Of a stretch of 64,000 bases of DNA, positions 60,807 to 64,000 are shown piece by piece. Location of the stretch: positions 1-64,000 of the forward strand of contig VGJW01000020.1 of assembly GCA_016867265.1 (NCBI GenBank), in the 5' to 3' direction. The position numbers were made by a program, and so were the translations under genes. The notes below the pieces were generated by a model. The model did not search any database. It was not told the origin of the DNA and saw nothing but the letters and a program-made list of their open reading frames with translations. Within the stretch, counting starts at the first letter, position 1, and each line of letters begins with the position of its first letter. This stretch comes from Candidatus Tanganyikabacteria bacterium (GTDB taxonomy: Bacteria > Cyanobacteriota > Sericytochromatia > S15B-MN24 > VGJW01).

Positions 60807-61922
60807 TTACTTCAAGATGAAGCCGACGCCGACCTCGTAGGTGAAGCCGCCGACATCGACGGTGTTGTCGAGGCCGTTTTCCGTCGATTGGCGAATGCCC
60901 TTCTGCGCGGGGAAGTTAACGAAGCCCAGGTTGAGGAAGCTTTCCGGGGTGAAGCGAAGCATCAGGCCGGCCTTGGTCAGCAAGGCATTGCGGAGGTCGT
61001 TGTAACCCACGAGGAACCCCTGGCCGAGTCCGCCGTAGAGGTTGACGACGCGGTTCTTCGTCTCCTTGTAGAACAGCGGATCGAGAGACAGCAGGAACGC
61101 TGCGTTGAGGTTGAACAACTGGACGCTGACTTCCTGCTTGACGGGCTTGCCGAGCGACGAGAAGCCACCCTCGATCCCGAAGGCGAAGTTGTCGAGGAAG
61201 CTGCTCTGGCGCAGCAGTCCGAGGCTCAGGCCCAGACTGCCGTCCGCGGTGATGGGCGTACCGGTCTCGGGGTTGCCCCGCGAGGTCGACAGGCCTTGGA
61301 ATACACCGCTGATGTAGAGGCCCGAGTCTCCGTAGCGGCGCTCTTCCTCGGCCTTCTGGCGGCGCTCGGCCACGACGTCGCGGTTGGGCTCGGTCTGGAA
61401 GCTCTTGGACCAGACGATGGCGCCATCCAGCGCCCGGACGAGCTTGAAGTTGACGATGACGTTCTTGCCCGTGCCCATGGTGTGCCACATCAGCACGCCG
61501 TCGACGCCAAGCTGATGGCCAATCTCGGCGAGACGCGCGTTGCTCTCGATGGTGTTGGAGTAGCTGAAGCTCTTGTCGTCGGACACGACACGAGGGGTCC
61601 GACATTCGCGACACTCGACCACCCGGAACCGATTCGTCCGGATCAGCTCATCCGTGATGCGGGACTCGATGAGCGAGTTGAGCTCGGGGAAGCGGTCCTG
61701 GCGCGTCTCACGGAAGACCACGACCTTGACCAGGCCAGGATCCACCGTCCGGATGGAGTCCGGGAACCCCGCGAAGAGTTGGTCGAACAGTGCCGGGCTG
61801 GTCAGCATGGCAACGGCCGGGTCTTCGCTGCCTGCCGGCTTGTTGTCGGCGGCGAGGGCTGCCGGCGCGTGTAGGCCGAGCGCAGCCAGGCCGGCGAGGG
61901 TAACGAGCGTGCGACGAATCAT
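60807..61922 (-). CDS. FlgO/CsgG-like domain protein with C-terminal beta-barrel
   Basis: 371 residues (ATG 61922; a GTG three codons upstream is possible). Signal peptide (TLAGLAALGLHAPAALA). The first half resembles the FlgO/CsgG-type fold: ELNSLIESRITDELIRTNRFRVVECRECR, NARLAEIGHQLGVDGVLMWHTMGTGKNVIVNFKLVRALDGAIVWSKSF. The second half is barrel-like, with many G-rich amphipathic strands and the ending VGVGFILK. FlgO is an outer-membrane flagellar protein in Vibrio. Here the gene sits downstream of fliG, so a flagellar role at the outer membrane is plausible. The fusion to a barrel is unusual. Confidence 0.65.
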   Translation of the reverse strand: MIRRTLVTLAGLAALGLHAPAALAADNKPAGSEDPAVAMLTSPALFDQLFAGFPDSIRTVDPGLVKVVVFRETRQDRFPELNSLIESRITDELIRTNRFRVVECRECRTPRVVSDDKSFSYSNTIESNARLAEIGHQLGVDGVLMWHTMGTGKNVIVNFKLVRALDGAIVWSKSFQTEPNRDVVAERRQKAEEERRYGDSGLYISGVFQGLSTSRGNPETGTPITADGSLGLSLGLLRQSSFLDNFAFGIEGGFSSLGKPVKQEVSVQLFNLNAAFLLSLDPLFYKETKNRVVNLYGGLGQGFLVGYNDLRNALLTKAGLMLRFTPESFLNLGFVNFPAQKGIRQSTENGLDNTVDVGGFTYEVGVGFILK

Positions 61923-61956
61923 CGGGGTCACCTGAATCAGGGTTTGGTGGCAGGGG

Positions 61957-63639
61957 TCAGCGGCGGGAACGGGCGTTGATGCGCCCCAGGCTCTGGCGGA
62001 CGTCCGTCAGGCCGGGGTCGAGGTCCAAGGCTCTGGACCAGGAAGTACGGGCGAGCCCCAGATCACCCATCTTGTAGTAGATGGAGCCCTGCAGAGCCAG
62101 GACTTGGGCATTGTCCGGGGACAGGTCGAGTGCCCGGGCCACCTCGGCCAGGGCCTTGTCGTAACGTCCCGAGTAGGCGAGACGCTGCGCCGACAGGAAA
62201 CGGCGCTGGATCTCCCCGGCCAGGGCCGCCACTTCACCCGGCGACGGTGTCAACACCACGACCGGTGGTGACGGATAGGGGGGAGGCGTCGGATAAGGCG
62301 GCGGTGTCGGGTACGTCGGGAACTTGAAGTCCGTTGGCAACTTGTTCTCGATTTCGATCTTCGAGACGGACTCGACCTTGGAGCGTTCCGAGACCTCGCT
62401 GCGCTGGTTCGCGTCGGACCGGATGGTGCTGTCGCTGCGGATGTTGGTGTCGGAGCGGTTGTCCGACCGTGCGTTCGAATCCTGCTGGAAACGCGCCTCG
62501 GACCGTTGAATGCCAGCGGGGCCGTAGCCCTCACCCCCCATCATGGCCTGGGGCGCGCGCATCACCGCAGGCTCGGCCACGGCAGGCTTGGGCTCGGGAC
62601 TGGGTTCCGGGGGCACCACCACCTTCATGTACAGGTCGCGATCCTCGGGGAACAGCAAGCTTTCAAGGTCCACCGAACTGCCCTTGCGCTTGAGGCGGAT
62701 GAAGTCTCCCCCCTGGCGTGGCGGATCGGCCGCTGGTGCCGCTGCCGCTGGCGCCGCCTGCGCGGGTGCGGCCGCCACTGGCGCCGGCCTCGTCGGCACG
62801 AACTCGTCGAGACGGGGCACCCGGGGCGTTGGCTCGGAGACGAAGCGGAATGCGGGCGCGGGCGTTTCGCCCGGTTGCCGTGCGTAAGGGTTGGTCCGAG
62901 ATGCCGCAAGAGGTGCCGCCATAGGGGCAGGCGGCGGTGCCACGCGCAAATCGGGCCCGGCAGGACGTGCCGAGGGCACGGCAACCACGGTTGTTGGCGG
63001 CGCGGGAACCTCTCCGCCCGGCATGACGGGAGCCTGGGGAGCCGGCGGAAGGGGGCCGACGACCGCTGCGGGCACGGAAGGTGGCGTGACGGGGACCGAG
63101 GCGCCTTCTGCGGGGGTCGGACCAGCCGTCGGCTCGGGAGCCAGTCGTGGTTCGGGCTCTGCTGCAACTTCCTGAGAGGCTGAGGGCATCTCGGGAGCGG
63201 AAGCGGCCTCGGCTGGTGCAAGCGCAGCCTCGGGCGGCACCTCGGCGAGTTGCGACGCCGTCGGGTTCACGGTCGGAGGAGTGGCCTCGGGTTGCGCTGC
63301 GGCCGGTGCTGGTTCGGCCTTGGCCGCAACGACCGCACCGGGCCGGCCGGCCACGCCAGAGGCGACGTCGACGACCTCGCGCAGGCGGCCTTCCTCGAAT
63401 CGGAGGATGTACCTGGCGGAGCCCGGCTGACCGTAGGTCATTTCCTCGATCGTGCCCTCCGGACCACTGGTCATCTGCGACATGGGTACGCCAAGGAACT
63501 CGACTACCTTCTGGGGGCTCATGCCCGGGCGGAGCTCGCCCAGGTGCTCGACGGCCGCATGGGCCCGGGCGACGACGGGATGCACGATCAGGCTGGCGGT
63601 CAGCCCGAAGGCCATCAGGGAGGGACGGCAGGAACCCAT
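61957..63639 (-). CDS. Exported protein with BamE-like domain, Pro/Ala-rich linker, Arg-Ser-Asp repeats and TPR end
   Basis: 560 residues. Signal peptide (MAFGLTASLIVHPVVARA). A BamE/SmpA-like domain (about 30-85: LGELRPGMSPQKVVEFLGVPMSQM, RYILRFEEGRLREVVDV) is followed by about 200 Pro/Ala-rich residues. Then comes a run of RSD/RSE repeats (about 395-425: NARSDNRSDTNIRSD..), a PTPPPYPTPPPYPSPP motif and two TPR units (YSGRYDKALAEVARALDLSPDNAQVLALQGSIYYKMGDLGLARTSWSRAL). It likely spans the periplasm and recruits partners. GGAGGG precedes the ATG, three bases after the fliG stop, so it belongs to the fliG operon. Confidence 0.75.
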   Translation of the reverse strand: MGSCRPSLMAFGLTASLIVHPVVARAHAAVEHLGELRPGMSPQKVVEFLGVPMSQMTSGPEGTIEEMTYGQPGSARYILRFEEGRLREVVDVASGVAGRPGAVVAAKAEPAPAAAQPEATPPTVNPTASQLAEVPPEAALAPAEAASAPEMPSASQEVAAEPEPRLAPEPTAGPTPAEGASVPVTPPSVPAAVVGPLPPAPQAPVMPGGEVPAPPTTVVAVPSARPAGPDLRVAPPPAPMAAPLAASRTNPYARQPGETPAPAFRFVSEPTPRVPRLDEFVPTRPAPVAAAPAQAAPAAAAPAADPPRQGGDFIRLKRKGSSVDLESLLFPEDRDLYMKVVVPPEPSPEPKPAVAEPAVMRAPQAMMGGEGYGPAGIQRSEARFQQDSNARSDNRSDTNIRSDSTIRSDANQRSEVSERSKVESVSKIEIENKLPTDFKFPTYPTPPPYPTPPPYPSPPVVVLTPSPGEVAALAGEIQRRFLSAQRLAYSGRYDKALAEVARALDLSPDNAQVLALQGSIYYKMGDLGLARTSWSRALDLDPGLTDVRQSLGRINARSRR

Positions 63640-63642
63640 GGC

Positions 63643-64000
63643 CTAGCCCTCCGCCAGCGTCTTCATCGAGAAGCGGCCTTGGCGCACCATGTCCCGGATC
63701 CGGCCCACGACCTCGCGCCGGGCGGTCTCGGCGCCATCCGGGTCGACCGGCTGACCTTCGAGGCGCTCGAGCGCGTCCATCAGCAGGGCACGCCGCTTGT
63801 CGGTCATGGCACCCAGCACGGCCTCCTGCAAGGGCTCCTCGGCGTCCCGGATCGCCTGGGCGACGACGCCGGGATCAAGTTCGCGTACGGCGTCCTTGAT
63901 GACGGCGGCAGGGAGTCGTGGCAGATCGGCAAAGGTCAGGTACAGTTCGCGGACCTTGCGCATCATGTCGGGGTTCTGGGTCTTGAGATTGTCGAGGATG
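63643..64000 (-). CDS. fliG: Flagellar motor switch protein FliG (C-terminal part, cut by window end)
   Basis: Only the C-terminal 118 residues are in the window; the frame is open through 64000 (ILDNLKTQNPDMMRKVRELYLTFADLP). That is the FliG C-terminal signature, followed by VRELDPGVVAQAIRDAEEPLQEAVLGAMTDKRRALLMDALERL. This domain carries the charged ridge that contacts the stator to drive rotation. The ATG at 63966 is internal, not the start. The downstream BamE/TPR and FlgO-like genes follow closely on the same strand. Confidence 0.92.
   Translation of the reverse strand, partial: ILDNLKTQNPDMMRKVRELYLTFADLPRLPAAVIKDAVRELDPGVVAQAIRDAEEPLQEAVLGAMTDKRRALLMDALERLEGQPVDPDGAETARREVVGRIRDMVRQGRFSMKTLAEG

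Overview
This is a GC-rich bacterial chromosome segment that is almost fully coding. The genes point to a flagellated, diderm bacterium. There are FliD, FliS, FliT-like, FlaG-like and FliG proteins, a LysM/glucosaminidase protein, several lipobox lipoproteins and at least three proteins that look like outer-membrane beta-barrels. The signal peptidase I active-site motif (IPSDSMLPTL ... GDRLIVEK) resembles cyanobacterial LepB. Together with the envelope type and the presence of flagella, this suggests a non-photosynthetic relative of Cyanobacteria (Sericytochromatia/Melainabacteria type). That placement is an inference and is only moderately secure.

Left edge (1-1.9 kb): an accessory-looking stretch with a small phage-type helix-turn-helix protein and a lipoprotein with a formylglycine-generating-enzyme/C-type-lectin domain. 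The C-terminus of that lipoprotein has the codon pattern of a diversity-generating-retroelement (DGR) variable region. A structured non-coding tail follows, and the stretch ends at the 3' end of a tRNA-Lys gene. No reverse transcriptase or template repeat is in the window.

2-9 kb (+): a D,D-carboxypeptidase, an orphan double Clp_N-domain protein, and a four-gene nucleoside-type ABC importer (BMP lipoprotein, double ATPase, two permeases) with overlapping start and stop codons. 9-14 kb (-): a membrane protein with a degenerate start and a flagellar filament-cap cluster (fliD, fliS, fliT-like, flaG-like), then a cyclophilin and a small unknown. 14-23 kb (-): a glycogen-debranching-type glucosidase, a frameshifted GT4 glycosyltransferase, a beta-helix protein, a LysM/GH73 hydrolase, a START-like secreted protein and a UshA-type nucleotidase.

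22.9-34.4 kb (mixed): DUF697 protein plus TsaD, a decayed AbiEii-like nucleotidyltransferase, a discoidin-like membrane protein, GlcF, QueA, SpoIID/LytB, LepB, a CcsA/HemX-like membrane protein, a TraF-type barrel and a lipoprotein. 34.5-41.7 kb (+): the translation/ribosome-maturation operon hpt-rimP-nusA-ylxR-infB-rbfA-nrnA-truB. 41.7-45.8 kb (-): rpiB-glyA-wecA/mraY-like-wecB, starting from a clear TATAAT promoter. 45.8-52.6 kb: an unknown helical protein, RbgA, L19, DUF302, a secreted nuclease and a beta-oxidation pair (FadJ/FadB-like plus thiolase).

52.7-64 kb: tRNA-Thr, a GH1 lipoprotein, a dual-specificity phosphatase, a block of lineage-specific envelope proteins, Dus, and finally fliG (cut by the window end) followed by a BamE-like/TPR protein and a FlgO-like/barrel protein. 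Several genes have a -10-like hexamer only 6-7 nt before the start codon, which suggests that leaderless transcription is common here.
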